Shown piece after piece: positions 1 to 7,596 of a stretch of 64,000 bases of DNA. Both the position numbers and the translations under genes were made by a program. Each line of letters begins with the position of its first letter. Positions within the stretch are counted from its first letter, which is position 1. Below the pieces are notes generated by a model. That model saw only the letters and a program-made list of their open reading frames with translations, was not told the DNA's origin and did no database searches. The DNA comes from an uncultured Clostridia bacterium (lineage in GTDB: Bacteria > Bacillota > Clostridia > Christensenellales > UBA1242), in the NCBI GenBank assembly GCA_944349905.1, contig CALVNR010000004.1:1-64000 (forward strand). The letters are read 5' to 3'.

Positions 1-98
1 CGAACCCACGGGTTCGTGGGGTCCCCAAAAATGCAAAGCATTTTAGGGGTAAGGGCTTCCACCGCTCGCACCAAAAAGGTTTTGCTTAGTGGCAAAAC
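1..98. repeat. tRNA-resembling repeat, copy 1 (cut by window edge)
   Basis: This is the first of two near-identical copies spaced 140 bp apart. The first 88 bases differ at one position only (15 versus 155). On the minus strand the unit holds a D-arm-like segment (CGAGCGGTGGAAG), a long hairpin in place of an anticodon arm, and a T-arm-like end (GGGTTCGACTCCC). On the plus strand it runs into a hairpin (GGTTTTGC/GCAAAAC) with a T run at about 99-105. No acceptor stem can be paired, so it is not a normal tRNA gene. It looks like a tRNA-Ser/Leu-derived or otherwise structured non-coding repeat of unknown role. Confidence 0.6.
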
Positions 99-140
99 TT
101 TTTTTATTATTACAATAAATATATTTTAAAAAATGGGAGT

Positions 141-238
141 CGAACCCACGGGTTTGTGGGGTCCCCAAAAATGCAAAGCATTTTAGGGGTAAGGGCTTCC
201 ACCGCTCGCACCAAAAAGGTTTTGCTTAATAGAAAAAC
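141..238. repeat. tRNA-resembling repeat, copy 2
   Basis: This is the second, complete copy. It is preceded by TGGGAGT (134-140), which completes the T-arm-like hairpin on the minus strand and is followed there by a run of T. The internal dyad at about 163-189 (CCCC..ATGC/GCAT..GGGG) is conserved in both copies. The stretch from 240 to 283 before the aspS promoter holds nothing else recognisable. Confidence 0.6.
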
Positions 239-283
239 TTATTTAAAAAATAAGCAGTAGGTTGCGAAAATAATTTGATTTTC

Positions 284-312
284 TTTACAAGTTTTTTTTG
301 ATGTGCTATAAT
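284..312 (+). promoter_or_regulatory. Promoter of aspS-asnS
   Basis: TTTACA (284-289) and TATAAT (307-312) with a 17-bp spacer lie 24 bp upstream of the aspS start, a good vegetative sigma-A-type match. Confidence 0.7.
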
Positions 313-335
313 TGTTTAGATTACAAGGAGAACTT

Positions 336-1613
336 ATGAAAATTGCAGAAATTAAGCCAGGAAAAGTAGAGATACAAGGATTTATAGAAAATTTAAGAGA
401 TAAAAAAAATATGCAATTTGTAGTTATTAGAGATTTGTCAGGAAAAATACAAATTACAGTTGTAAAAAGTGAAAAGCCGGAGATTGCTGAAATCTTTTCT
501 CACGCTACATTGGAAAGTACTGTAAAGGTTGTAGGGGAAGCAGTGGCTAATGAATTTGTTAAATTAGGCGGGATTGAAATAATTCCTGATTATGTTGAAC
601 TTACATCAAAAGCAGAAGCTTTGCCTATTGGTCCTGAAAGTTTTATTGACCAAAGATTGGATTATAGATGGTTAGATTTGAGACAAGAAAAAAATCAATT
701 ATTGTTTCAAGTTCAAACAACTATGACAAATGCTTTAAGAGAATTTTTGCTTAATAAAGATTTTATTGAAATTCATACTCCAAAACTTATTCCAACAGCT
801 AGCGAAAGTGGTTCAGAGGTTTTTGAAGTAAAATATTTTGATAGAAAAGCATATTTGGCACAAAGTCCTCAATTTTACAAACAAATGGCTATGGCAAGTG
901 GCTTTGAAAGAATATTTGAGTGTGGCCCAGTTTTCAGAGCAGAAAAATCTCACACAAAGAAGCATGCAACTGAATTTACAGGTTTTGATATAGAATTTTC
1001 TTATATTAATTCATTTGAAGATGTTATGAAGTTAGAAGAAGAAATGCTAACTTATATGCTTCAAAAAATAAAGGAAAAACATGGCGAAAAAATAAAAGAA
1101 GTATATGGTGTTGAAGTAATTGTTCCTACTTTGCCTTTCCCAAAAATGAAATTGCAAGATATTTACAAAGAACTTGAAGAAAGATATAATTTTACTGTTC
1201 CCGATGAAGAAAAGGTTGATTTAACAACAGAAGCAGAAAAATTATGCGAACAACTTGCAAAAGACAAATTTAATCATGAATTTTTGTTTGTTACTGATTA
1301 CGGTCCTGAAAAACGTGCGTTCTATCATATGAGAAAAAATGGAATATTGCAAGGTTATGATTTAATATGGAAAGGTATAGAAATTACAAGTGGAGCACAA
1401 AGAGAACATAGATATGAGATTATTAAGCAACAAGCAAAAGAAAAAGGTCTTGATAAAGATGTTGAATTCTATCTTGAATTCTTTAAATATGGAATGCCTA
1501 CACATGGTGGTTTTGGATTAGGATTAGATAGAATAATTATGTTGCTTTTAAACATTTCAACTATCAAGGAAAGTATGTTTATATTTAGAGGTCCAGATAG
1601 ATTAAATCCATAG
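336..1613 (+). CDS. aspS: Aspartyl-tRNA synthetase, archaeal/eukaryal-type (short form)
   Basis: It charges tRNA-Asp (or tRNA-Asp and tRNA-Asn if non-discriminating) with aspartate in the cytoplasm. At 425 aa it is far shorter than the usual ~590-aa bacterial AspRS and lacks the GAD insertion. The N-terminal OB fold (residues 1-100) leads into a class IIb core with motif 2 (FRAEKSHTKKHATEF) and motif 3 (GLGLDRIIML near the C-terminus). This is the archaeal-type AspRS seen in some Clostridia. An in-frame ATG at 312 lies inside the -10 region, so the start is taken at 336, just after an AAGGAG site. asnS follows after 9 nt, so the two form an operon. Whether the enzyme discriminates between the two tRNAs cannot be read by eye. 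Confidence 0.93.
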   Translation: MKIAEIKPGKVEIQGFIENLRDKKNMQFVVIRDLSGKIQITVVKSEKPEIAEIFSHATLESTVKVVGEAVANEFVKLGGIEIIPDYVELTSKAEALPIGPESFIDQRLDYRWLDLRQEKNQLLFQVQTTMTNALREFLLNKDFIEIHTPKLIPTASESGSEVFEVKYFDRKAYLAQSPQFYKQMAMASGFERIFECGPVFRAEKSHTKKHATEFTGFDIEFSYINSFEDVMKLEEEMLTYMLQKIKEKHGEKIKEVYGVEVIVPTLPFPKMKLQDIYKELEERYNFTVPDEEKVDLTTEAEKLCEQLAKDKFNHEFLFVTDYGPEKRAFYHMRKNGILQGYDLIWKGIEITSGAQREHRYEIIKQQAKEKGLDKDVEFYLEFFKYGMPTHGGFGLGLDRIIMLLLNISTIKESMFIFRGPDRLNP

Positions 1614-1622
1614 GAGATTATT

Positions 1623-3002
1623 ATGAAAAAAGTTGATATTAAATTGTTACATGAAAATATTGAAGAGTTTACTGAAAAACAAATTACTGTTGCAGGTTGG
1701 GTTCGTAGTTGCCGTGGCAATGGAGCTTTTGGCTTTATTGATTTAAACGATGGAACATCATTTAAAGGATTGCAAATTGTTATTACAAAAGAAAAAATTA
1801 AAAACTTTGATGTGGTAGAAAAATTAAATACTGGCTCTGCAATTATTTGTAAAGGAAAAATAGTTTTGACGCCAGAGAACAAACAACCATTTGAATTACA
1901 AGCAGAAGTAGTGGAAGTTATCAGTGCAACTAACAATGAATATCCTTTGCAAAAGAAAGGCCATAGTATGGAATTTTTGAGAGAAGTTGCATATTTGAGA
2001 CCAAGAACAAATTTATTTAACGCTGTATTTAGAGTTAGAAGTGAAGCTTCTTATGCACTGCATAAATTTTTTAATGAAGAAGGATTTGTATATGTTCAAG
2101 CTCCAATTTTAACATCTTCCGATTGTGAAGGTGCTGGAGAATTGTTTAGGGTAAGCACACAAGATATTTATTCAGGCAAAAAGTTAGAGTCAAAAGATGA
2201 ATTGTTTGGGAAATCTGTATTTTTATCTCCATCTTGTCAATTGGAAGGAGAAGCTTTTGCTTTATCTATGGGCAAGATATATACATTTGGGCCATCATTT
2301 AGAGCAGAAAATAGCAATACCGTAAAACATGCAAATGAATTTTGGCATATAGAACCAGAAATGGCATTTTATGAATTGTTTGATAACATGGATGTTATGG
2401 AAAAAATGATTAAGTATGTAATCAACTATCTTTTCAAAAAATGTCCAAATGAATTAGAGTTTTTTAACAACTTTATTGAAAAGGGGTTAATAGATAAACT
2501 CAAAAATGTTGCAGAAAATGAATTTGCAAGAATAACATATGATGAAGCTATTAAGCATTTAGAGAAAAATAACGATAATTTTGAATTTAAAGCATTTTGG
2601 GGCTGTGATTTACAAAGTGAACATGAAAAGTATTTAACAAAAGAAGTTTATGGGAAACCTGTATTTGTTTACAATTATCCAAAAGAGATTAAAGCTTTTT
2701 ACATGAAATTAAACGAAGATAACAAAACTGTAAAGGCAACAGACTTGCTTGTTCCAGGAATAGGTGAATTATGTGGAGCAAGTGAGAGAGAAGAAAATTA
2801 TGATGTTTTGCTGAATAGAATACACGAACTTGGCTTAAACGAAAAAGATTATTGGTGGTATTTGAATTTAAGAAAGTTTGGTGGTGTAAAACATAGTGGA
2901 TTTGGTATGGGATTCGATAGATTTGTAATGTATGTAACAGGTATGCAAAATATTAGAGATGTTTTGCCATTCCCAAGAACGCCAAAAAATTGTGAATTCT
3001 AA
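1623..3002 (+). CDS. asnS: Asparaginyl-tRNA synthetase
   Basis: A class IIb synthetase of 459 aa, the normal AsnRS length, it charges tRNA-Asn directly with asparagine. The N-terminal OB fold (VAGWVRSCRGNGAFGFIDLNDG, residues 24-45) is followed by motif 2 (FGPSFRAENSNTVKHANEF) and a C-terminal motif 3 (GFGMGFDRFVMY). The ribosome binding site TAGGAG overlaps the aspS stop codon, so the genes are translationally close. A weak hairpin (ATTGTCC/GGACAAT, 3009-3025) follows the stop codon. With AsnRS present, the neighbouring short AspRS need not supply Asp-tRNA-Asn for amidation. Confidence 0.95.
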   Translation: MKKVDIKLLHENIEEFTEKQITVAGWVRSCRGNGAFGFIDLNDGTSFKGLQIVITKEKIKNFDVVEKLNTGSAIICKGKIVLTPENKQPFELQAEVVEVISATNNEYPLQKKGHSMEFLREVAYLRPRTNLFNAVFRVRSEASYALHKFFNEEGFVYVQAPILTSSDCEGAGELFRVSTQDIYSGKKLESKDELFGKSVFLSPSCQLEGEAFALSMGKIYTFGPSFRAENSNTVKHANEFWHIEPEMAFYELFDNMDVMEKMIKYVINYLFKKCPNELEFFNNFIEKGLIDKLKNVAENEFARITYDEAIKHLEKNNDNFEFKAFWGCDLQSEHEKYLTKEVYGKPVFVYNYPKEIKAFYMKLNEDNKTVKATDLLVPGIGELCGASEREENYDVLLNRIHELGLNEKDYWWYLNLRKFGGVKHSGFGMGFDRFVMYVTGMQNIRDVLPFPRTPKNCEF

Positions 3003-3032
3003 AAAAAATTGTCCTTGTGGACAATTTGACTT

Positions 3033-3122
3033 GCAGAGGTGGCCGAGTGGTTTAAGACGCACGCTTGGAAAGCGTGTGAGGTGTTAAAGCCTCCGCAGGT
3101 TCAAATCCTGTCCTCTGCGCCA
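3033..3122 (+). tRNA. tRNA-Ser (anticodon GGA)
   Basis: A class II tRNA with acceptor stem GCAGAGG pairing with CCTCTGC, discriminator G and an encoded CCA (3120-3122). The anticodon loop TTGGAAA puts GGA at 3067-3069. It has a long variable arm, as expected for serine, and a T loop GGTTCAAATCC. It lies 30 bp after asnS and may be co-transcribed with it. It reads UCC and UCU codons. Confidence 0.97.
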
Positions 3123-3164
3123 AAAACAATATATTGTATTATGTCTAGCATACTACACACAAAA

Positions 3165-3193
3165 AAAGATGCAATTGTATTGCATCTTTTTTT
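3165..3193. terminator. Bidirectional terminator
   Basis: The stem GATGCAAT/ATTGCATC (3168-3175 and 3179-3186) is flanked by A and T runs, so it can end both the asnS/tRNA transcript and the small minus-strand gene, whose stop codon lies in the T run. Confidence 0.85.
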
Positions 3194-3350
3194 ATTCGTT
3201 TTCCATTTCGTAATGAGAACCCTCATGTTGTGTAGCTGGAAATCTTTGACCTTTTTCAAGGTGTGTTTTTCCTCCACATTTTCCATTCTTGTCGTAACAA
3301 GAATAATTTGCTGTTTTTGGTGCTTGTTCACCAGGTCTAAATTGTTTCAT
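3192..3350 (-). CDS. YjzC-like small protein with added cysteines
   Basis: A 52-aa protein beginning MKQFRPGEQAPKT, which matches from memory the start of the Firmicutes YjzC-like family (FxPGExAPxSGxY). The rest is GGKTHLEKGQRFPATQHEG, with a glycine pair, a basic turn and a PPT-like strand typical of the family. It has two cysteines (C18, C25) where the usual family members have none that I recall, and the histidines H30, H42 and H46 could complete a metal site; this is inference. Start: ATG with a GGGAGG ribosome binding site just upstream (about 3355-3360). No function is established for the family. Confidence 0.75.
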   Translation of the reverse strand: MKQFRPGEQAPKTANYSCYDKNGKCGGKTHLEKGQRFPATQHEGSHYEMENE

Positions 3351-3446
3351 TTTTACCTCCCATTGTTATTTTGTGTAATATGGTTTGTTTTATTCATTTA
3401 ATATATAAATTTTATTTAATAAAATGAAGTTTTTTTGTATTAGCTA

Positions 3447-3475
3447 TTGACAATATGCCAAAAGAGAGTTATAAT
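3447..3475 (+). promoter_or_regulatory. Promoter, consensus sigma-A type
   Basis: A perfect TTGACA (3447-3452), a 17-bp spacer and a perfect TATAAT (3470-3475) precede the 3505 gene. This predicts strong constitutive expression. Confidence 0.85.
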
Positions 3476-3504
3476 TTAGACATATTAAAACAAAGGAGAA
3501 TATT

Positions 3505-3915
3505 ATGAAAGTTGAAAACAAAAATACAGAAGATGCTAAATTTAGTCAATTGTTGAAAATGTCAGCAAAAAATTCATTAAAAGAAGCAAAAAAAACACAA
3601 AATATGGTTCAAGATGTTGCTGCAAAAGCAAGATTATCTGAAGAAGCTCAAAAAGATTGGGAACAAGTAGAAAAATTGTATAGAAAAGCTTGTAAGCTTA
3701 ATAATAATGCAGCTGAAAGAGCTTTTGCTGAATCTTGTTTTGAATTCCTTAGCACATTTTTTGATAAAGATGAAAATGAATATGTTGCTGTTGAATTATC
3801 TCAAGCTCAATTAAAAACATTAAAAAAATTATTTAAAGAATATGATAAAGTAACAGACAAAGTTGCTCCACAACTTAGTTCTAACGGAGAAACTATTTAC
3901 TACCCAGAAATGTAA
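3505..3915 (+). CDS. Hypothetical helical protein, strongly expressed
   Basis: 136 aa, rich in Lys, Glu and Ala and predicted mostly helical, with no membrane segment or signal peptide. I do not recognise the family. The C-terminal half (SQAQLKTLKKLFKEYDKV) reads as an amphipathic helix. It has its own consensus promoter, an AAGGAG ribosome binding site 6-7 nt before the ATG and its own terminator, so it is a monocistronic and probably abundant small protein. A housekeeping or structural role would fit but is only a guess. Confidence 0.7.
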   Translation: MKVENKNTEDAKFSQLLKMSAKNSLKEAKKTQNMVQDVAAKARLSEEAQKDWEQVEKLYRKACKLNNNAAERAFAESCFEFLSTFFDKDENEYVAVELSQAQLKTLKKLFKEYDKVTDKVAPQLSSNGETIYYPEM

Positions 3916-3921
3916 AAAACA

Positions 3922-3952
3922 AAAAAAAGGATTTTAACAATCCTTTTTTTAT
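3922..3952 (+). terminator. Rho-independent terminator
   Basis: A short GGATT/AATCC stem flanked by A8 and T9 runs directly follows the 3505 gene. Confidence 0.8.
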
Positions 3953-3981
3953 TTGTCTTTTTTATTTTTATTTTGTATAAT
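3953..3981 (+). promoter_or_regulatory. Promoter of HIT gene and rnhA
   Basis: TTGTCT (3953-3958) and TATAAT (3976-3981) with a 17-bp spacer, 24 bp before the start codon. Confidence 0.6.
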
Positions 3982-4005
3982 ATTTTTAGTAGATAGGAGA
4001 GAGTT

Positions 4006-4404
4006 ATGTGTATTTTTTGTGATATAATCAATGGGAAAATTCCTTCATATAAGATTTATGAAGATGATTATACTTATGCGTTTTTAGACATTTCAAATGA
4101 TGCTAATGGTCATACTTTGGTTATTCCGAAAAAACATTGTGAAAATTTGTTGGATGTTGATGTTGATACATTAAACAATGTTGTAAAAACTATTCAAAAA
4201 GTAACAAAGCATTATGTTAATAATTGCGGTGCAAAAGGTGTAAACATATTAAATGCCAATGGTAAGGAAGCAGAGCAAACTGTGTTTCATTTGCATTTTC
4301 ATATTTTGCCACGATTTGAAAATGATGGTTTTACTGTTTTTCCTAATTTAGAAAAAAACAAAGAAAGTTTGGATAAAATTCAAGAAAAATTAAAATTAAA
4401 TTAA
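4006..4404 (+). CDS. HIT-family nucleotide hydrolase/transferase
   Basis: 132 aa with the histidine-triad motif HLHFHILPR (H95, H97, H99), the catalytic signature of HINT-like phosphoramidases and dinucleotide hydrolases. The N-terminal C2-x2-C5 pair together with H44 (IPKKHCENL) forms the zinc site usual in Firmicutes HIT proteins. It acts on nucleotide adducts in the cytoplasm, but the exact substrate cannot be told from sequence. Start: ATG after TAGGAGAG. rnhA follows 12 nt downstream. Confidence 0.9.
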   Translation: MCIFCDIINGKIPSYKIYEDDYTYAFLDISNDANGHTLVIPKKHCENLLDVDVDTLNNVVKTIQKVTKHYVNNCGAKGVNILNANGKEAEQTVFHLHFHILPRFENDGFTVFPNLEKNKESLDKIQEKLKLN

Positions 4405-4416
4405 AAGGTTTATATT

Positions 4417-4854
4417 GTGAAAAATATTATTTTATATACAGATGGCGCTTGCTCTGGTAATCCTGGAAAGGGTGGCTGGGGGGCAATTTTAAAATATGGA
4501 AATCATGAAAAAGTTTTGTCGGGTGGAGAAAAAGAAACTACCAACAATAGGATGGAATTGCTAGCGGTAATAAAAGGTCTTGAAGCATTAAAAGAAAAGT
4601 GTAGCATTGAAATTTATAGTGATTCAGCTTATGTCGTAAATGCTTTCTTGCAAGGTTGGTTAAGTGCTTGGAAGGAAAATAACTGGAAAACATCTTCAAA
4701 AAAAGATGTATTAAATATTGACTTATGGAAGAGACTTGATCAATTATTGAATAAACATGAAGTTGAGTGGTTTAAAGTTAAAGGTCATGCAGATAATGAA
4801 TTAAATAATAGGTGTGACAAACTAGCAAGAGCAGAAATAGAAAAATTAAAATAA
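4417..4854 (+). CDS. rnhA: Ribonuclease HI
   Basis: 145 aa. It cleaves the RNA strand of RNA-DNA hybrids (R-loops, primers). The catalytic DEDD set is visible: D9 (YTDGACSGNPG), E47 (NNRMEL), D69 (YSDSAYV) and D134 (NNRCDKLA), with the flexible-loop histidine H124 (KGHADN). The basic handle region (WLSAWKENNWKTSSKK) is present, as in E. coli-type enzymes. It starts with GTG at 4417 behind a modest AAAGG site, in an operon with the HIT gene. Confidence 0.93.
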   Translation: MKNIILYTDGACSGNPGKGGWGAILKYGNHEKVLSGGEKETTNNRMELLAVIKGLEALKEKCSIEIYSDSAYVVNAFLQGWLSAWKENNWKTSSKKDVLNIDLWKRLDQLLNKHEVEWFKVKGHADNELNNRCDKLARAEIEKLK

Positions 4855-4882
4855 AAGCACAATACTAAGTTGTGCTTTTTTT
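4853..4882. terminator. Bidirectional terminator
   Basis: The stem GCACAA/TTGTGC (4857-4862 and 4870-4875), with flanking A and T runs, sits between rnhA and the convergent DUF4364 gene, whose stop codon overlaps the T run. Confidence 0.85.
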
Positions 4883-5438
4883 AATCAACATTTATTAATT
4901 TTTCGTATATCATTTCATAAATAGCAGGAGCGTTTGCTTTCCATTTGTGAATTGCTTCGTTTGCAGATTGTCTTGAAGGGGCTTTTAGTCTTAATTCAAA
5001 CATAGGGGAAGTAATAAGAGGTTCATATATTTTTAAAACAATGTTATAAGAACCATCTTCATTTTTTGTATAAGTTGAAGTATATTCTTGTGAAGATTTT
5101 ACATTTAATTTGTTTGCTTGCAAATAAGATGATATTTCTTCTCTTAATGGCAAAGGAATTCTTCTATACAAATGAGAGAGGCACTCTCTACCTTCATAAG
5201 TCAAAGCAAACAATTTTTTATTTTCATCGTCACTGCTTAATTTGTATAAAAGCTTGCTATCTACCATATCGTGAATAATAGCTTTGCAATCCATATAATT
5301 TTTAATCCATGTATTTTTTATTGAACAAATATCTAAAATGGAGTCTTCTGTTAATGGTATTTCCATTTTGTCTATAACAAAAAGCATAGTTAATTTGTCT
5401 AATATAATTTGTTCTTTATCTGTAAGTATCTTTTCCAC
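4881..5438 (-). CDS. DUF4364 family protein (winged-helix-like)
   Basis: 185 aa, recognised as the Firmicutes DUF4364 family. The N-terminal part (residues 5-85) reads as a winged helix: the segment KNTWIKNYMDCKAIIHDMVDSKLL is followed by a wing FALTYEGRECL. The C-terminal half is a beta domain with conserved LKAPSRQSANEAIHKWKANAPAIYEMI. It is presumably a DNA-binding regulator; targets are unknown. It starts with GTG at 5438 with no ribosome binding site. The -10 box ends 6 nt upstream, so the mRNA is probably leaderless. Confidence 0.85.
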   Translation of the reverse strand: MEKILTDKEQIILDKLTMLFVIDKMEIPLTEDSILDICSIKNTWIKNYMDCKAIIHDMVDSKLLYKLSSDDENKKLFALTYEGRECLSHLYRRIPLPLREEISSYLQANKLNVKSSQEYTSTYTKNEDGSYNIVLKIYEPLITSPMFELRLKAPSRQSANEAIHKWKANAPAIYEMIYEKLINVD

Positions 5439-5444
5439 TTAAAT

Positions 5445-5473
5445 ATAATATCATTTTTTTTTAATTAAATCAA
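5445..5473 (-). promoter_or_regulatory. Promoter of DUF4364 gene, leaderless type
   Basis: On the minus strand TTGATT (5473-5468) is followed by a 17-bp spacer and TATTAT (5450-5445), then 6 nt and the GTG start. Transcription would begin at or next to the start codon. Confidence 0.6.
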
Positions 5474-5502
5474 TTTTTTTTTTATATGTTGCATTATTTA
5501 GT

Positions 5503-5530
5503 TTGAAAAATATTTTGAATATGTTAAAAT
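5503..5530 (+). promoter_or_regulatory. Promoter of the 5548 gene
   Basis: TTGAAA (5503-5508) and TAAAAT (5525-5530) with a 16-bp spacer; a weaker match, but well placed. Confidence 0.5.
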
Positions 5531-5547
5531 CATAATAAGGAGTTATT

Positions 5548-6279
5548 ATGGCTGAAAATAATAATATTCAAAATTTTTTAATTGCGTGTGATGATTTGAT
5601 TTCTTGCAAGTTTTTAGTTGCAGAATATAAAATTACAAAATTATTAAAAGAAATTGCAAATTCAAGTGAGATATGTTCTTTGATAGGTGAATGTTTACAA
5701 TCATATAATAGAGATAGGGAATTTGCAAGAACTTTTATTCAAGATGGTCATGGGCAGTTTGTTTGTGTAATGCCAAATGAAGAATTTAAAATTGTTGCTT
5801 TGGTTTTTTGCACTCTTGCTGATATAGACAATAAGAAAATTGATTTTACAGATTTCATAAAAAGGTTCTTTGGAAGAGAAGAAAATCCTTTCCAAGCTTT
5901 TATTGAAACAATGATAATTCCGTTTAAAAAATTAATAAAAGAAGCTTTTGGATACGAAAGTAATTTGCAAGAAAATTCAGATGGTGATGATGCTGAAAGC
6001 GAAGATGAATTTGAAGAAGATGACGAAGAGGAAGGCTCTGAATTTGATAAGTTTGAATCTTCGCAAAAAATTGCTGTCCAAATTTTAAGTGAACTTGAAG
6101 AGTATAGGGAAAATAGACAAATTGAAGATTTAAAAAATATAGCAACATCAATAATAAAAACTGCAAATTTAAGAGATGAAGTTATTTTAAAAGCATTAAC
6201 TGTTTCTTTGAAAACTGTTGGAAAGGGTGTTAAGTCTATAAAATTTTTAGTCAACGAATTATATGATTTGGTATTTTAA
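5548..6279 (+). CDS. Hypothetical protein with acidic linker
   Basis: 243 aa in three parts: an N-terminal helical and mixed domain (1-135), a very acidic disordered stretch (about 145-172, nearly all D, E and S) and a C-terminal helical domain (175-243). There is no signal peptide and no membrane helix. I do not recognise the family. AAGGAG lies just before the ATG. It has its own promoter and a shared bidirectional terminator, so it is a single-gene unit. Confidence 0.65.
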   Translation: MAENNNIQNFLIACDDLISCKFLVAEYKITKLLKEIANSSEICSLIGECLQSYNRDREFARTFIQDGHGQFVCVMPNEEFKIVALVFCTLADIDNKKIDFTDFIKRFFGREENPFQAFIETMIIPFKKLIKEAFGYESNLQENSDGDDAESEDEFEEDDEEEGSEFDKFESSQKIAVQILSELEEYRENRQIEDLKNIATSIIKTANLRDEVILKALTVSLKTVGKGVKSIKFLVNELYDLVF

Positions 6280-6311
6280 AAAAATGCTTTTATTTTAAAA
6301 GCATTTTTTTA
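6280..6311. terminator. Bidirectional terminator
   Basis: The stem ATGCTTTT/AAAAGCAT (6284-6291 and 6297-6304), flanked by A and T runs, lies between convergent genes and overlaps the last codons of the pseudouridine synthase gene. Confidence 0.85.
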
Positions 6312-7164
6312 AATCTTCTGGTAAAGGGACTGTGAAATGCAGTTTTCTTTTTAAGTATGGGTGGTAAAATGAAATCTCTTTGCATACAAGAGCAGTGTGT
6401 GAAATTAAATTTGACGGTTTGCCATACAAGCAATCGCCCAAAAGAGGGTGGTTTATAGATGAAAGATGTAATCTGATTTGGTGTGTTCGTCCATGAATTA
6501 GTTTTAAGGATATTAAAGATAATTTATCATTATGTTTAATTGGGGTTACAAAAGTAGTGGCTGGCTTTCCATCTTTATCAATTATTCTTTTATGTTGATT
6601 AATGTTGTTTGTGTTTATAGTAAGAATTGGTTTATCTATGATTAAGTTTTTGTTTATAATTCCTTCACATATCGCGAAATATGTTTTATCTAACTCTTTT
6701 AAATCTTTTTGTGCAATAGAATTTTTTGCTACTAGAACAAGTCCACTTGTATCTTTGTCTAATCTATTTATGATTCTTAAAACAAAATTGCTATCTTTTT
6801 CTTTCATATAATGGCAAATTGCGCCTGCAAGATTGTTTGAATAATGAGATTTGTTTGGCATAGTGGATAAACCACTAGGTTTATTTATTAGTAGGTAATA
6901 TTCATCTTCAAATACAACATCTAGTGGTATTATGCATTGCATAATAGTTGTTTTACTGTTGGGATTATTGCAAATAGATAAAATGTCGCCTGTTGTTAAT
7001 TTTGATTTGGTATTTGCTATATGATTGTTTATTAAAATATATCCTTCTTTTTTGCGAAGATTTGTAATAAAATTTTCTGAAAAATTGTTTTCTTTTAAAA
7101 AATAATATACATTTTGATAATCTTTTTCTATTTTATAATTCGTATAGTTTATAATATTTTCCAT
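6295..7164 (-). CDS. RluA-family pseudouridine synthase
   Basis: 289 aa. It isomerises uridine to pseudouridine in rRNA or tRNA. The catalytic motif NRLDKDTSG (D136) and the flanking blocks LLINKPSGLSTMP, HGRTHQIRLHL and HPLLGDCLYG define the RluA/RluD/YlyB family. The N-terminal 20-65 region has an S4-like fold (SENFITNLRKKEGYILINNH..GDILSI) for RNA binding. The usual HRLD is NRLD here, which leaves the aspartate intact. The exact RNA target cannot be assigned. It is a monocistronic minus-strand gene with AAAGG before the ATG. Confidence 0.9.
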   Translation of the reverse strand: MENIINYTNYKIEKDYQNVYYFLKENNFSENFITNLRKKEGYILINNHIANTKSKLTTGDILSICNNPNSKTTIMQCIIPLDVVFEDEYYLLINKPSGLSTMPNKSHYSNNLAGAICHYMKEKDSNFVLRIINRLDKDTSGLVLVAKNSIAQKDLKELDKTYFAICEGIINKNLIIDKPILTINTNNINQHKRIIDKDGKPATTFVTPIKHNDKLSLISLKLIHGRTHQIRLHLSSINHPLLGDCLYGKPSNLISHTALVCKEISFYHPYLKRKLHFTVPLPEDLKKCF

Positions 7165-7182
7165 TGCTTATACCTTTCTTTC

Positions 7183-7211
7183 ATTTTAAATAATATTTTA
7201 ATAAAAATCAA
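7183..7211 (-). promoter_or_regulatory. Promoter of pseudouridine synthase gene
   Basis: On the minus strand TTGATT (7211-7206), a 17-bp spacer and TAAAAT (7188-7183), about 18 nt before the start. Confidence 0.45.
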
Positions 7212-7266
7212 ATGTTTTTTTACGGTATAATATTTGTAATATTTTGTATAAATTTTAAGATTTTGT

Positions 7267-7294
7267 TTGACAAATGTTATTTAATAATTATAAT
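7267..7294 (+). promoter_or_regulatory. Promoter of the pheST transcript
   Basis: TTGACA (7267-7272) and TATAAT (7289-7294), spacer 16 bp, directly upstream of the T-box leader. Confidence 0.85.
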
Positions 7295-7304
7295 TTATAC
7301 TATA

Positions 7305-7557
7305 AAAGCGATAATGGAAGACTAGTAGACAAAGTTTGTTGCTTTAAAAGAGAGCTTATTCCAGGCTGAAAGGTAGGCAAAGCAATGTTTGTTGAATTCA
7401 CTTTCTAGCTACAATTATGAAGGTCTGATTGACTGTGTAGTTTTTGTCGTTATGCTCGCGTAAGAAGCTTTAATGAGTGCAATTTTTTTGCAGAAATTAG
7501 GTGGTACCACGAAGTATAGTCTTTCGTCCTAATAATTGGATGAAAGATTTTTTATTT
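7305..7557 (+). promoter_or_regulatory. T-box riboswitch, phenylalanine-specific
   Basis: The leader senses uncharged tRNA-Phe and controls read-through into pheST. The T-box proper AGGTGGTACCACG lies at 7499-7511. The terminator follows as CTTTCGTCC/GGATGAAAG (about 7521-7547) with a T run. Stem I carries the AGAGAG bulge region near 7350, and the specifier triplet TTC (Phe codon) lies at 7397-7399, followed by a purine. The leader is about 290 nt, normal for the class. It also accounts for the 432-base gap between 7165 and 7596. Confidence 0.93.
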
Positions 7558-7596
7558 TTTATGGTAAAAGCAAAGTTGAATTAAAAAGGAGATTTT

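Noticed and set aside
1..239. Functional tRNA genes at the left edge
   Set aside because: T-arm and D-arm-like blocks exist, but no acceptor stem, anticodon loop or CCA end fits on either strand.
3039..3401. 120-aa plus-strand reading frame
   Set aside because: It runs through the tRNA-Ser gene, a terminator and the minus-strand YjzC-like gene; no ribosome binding site.
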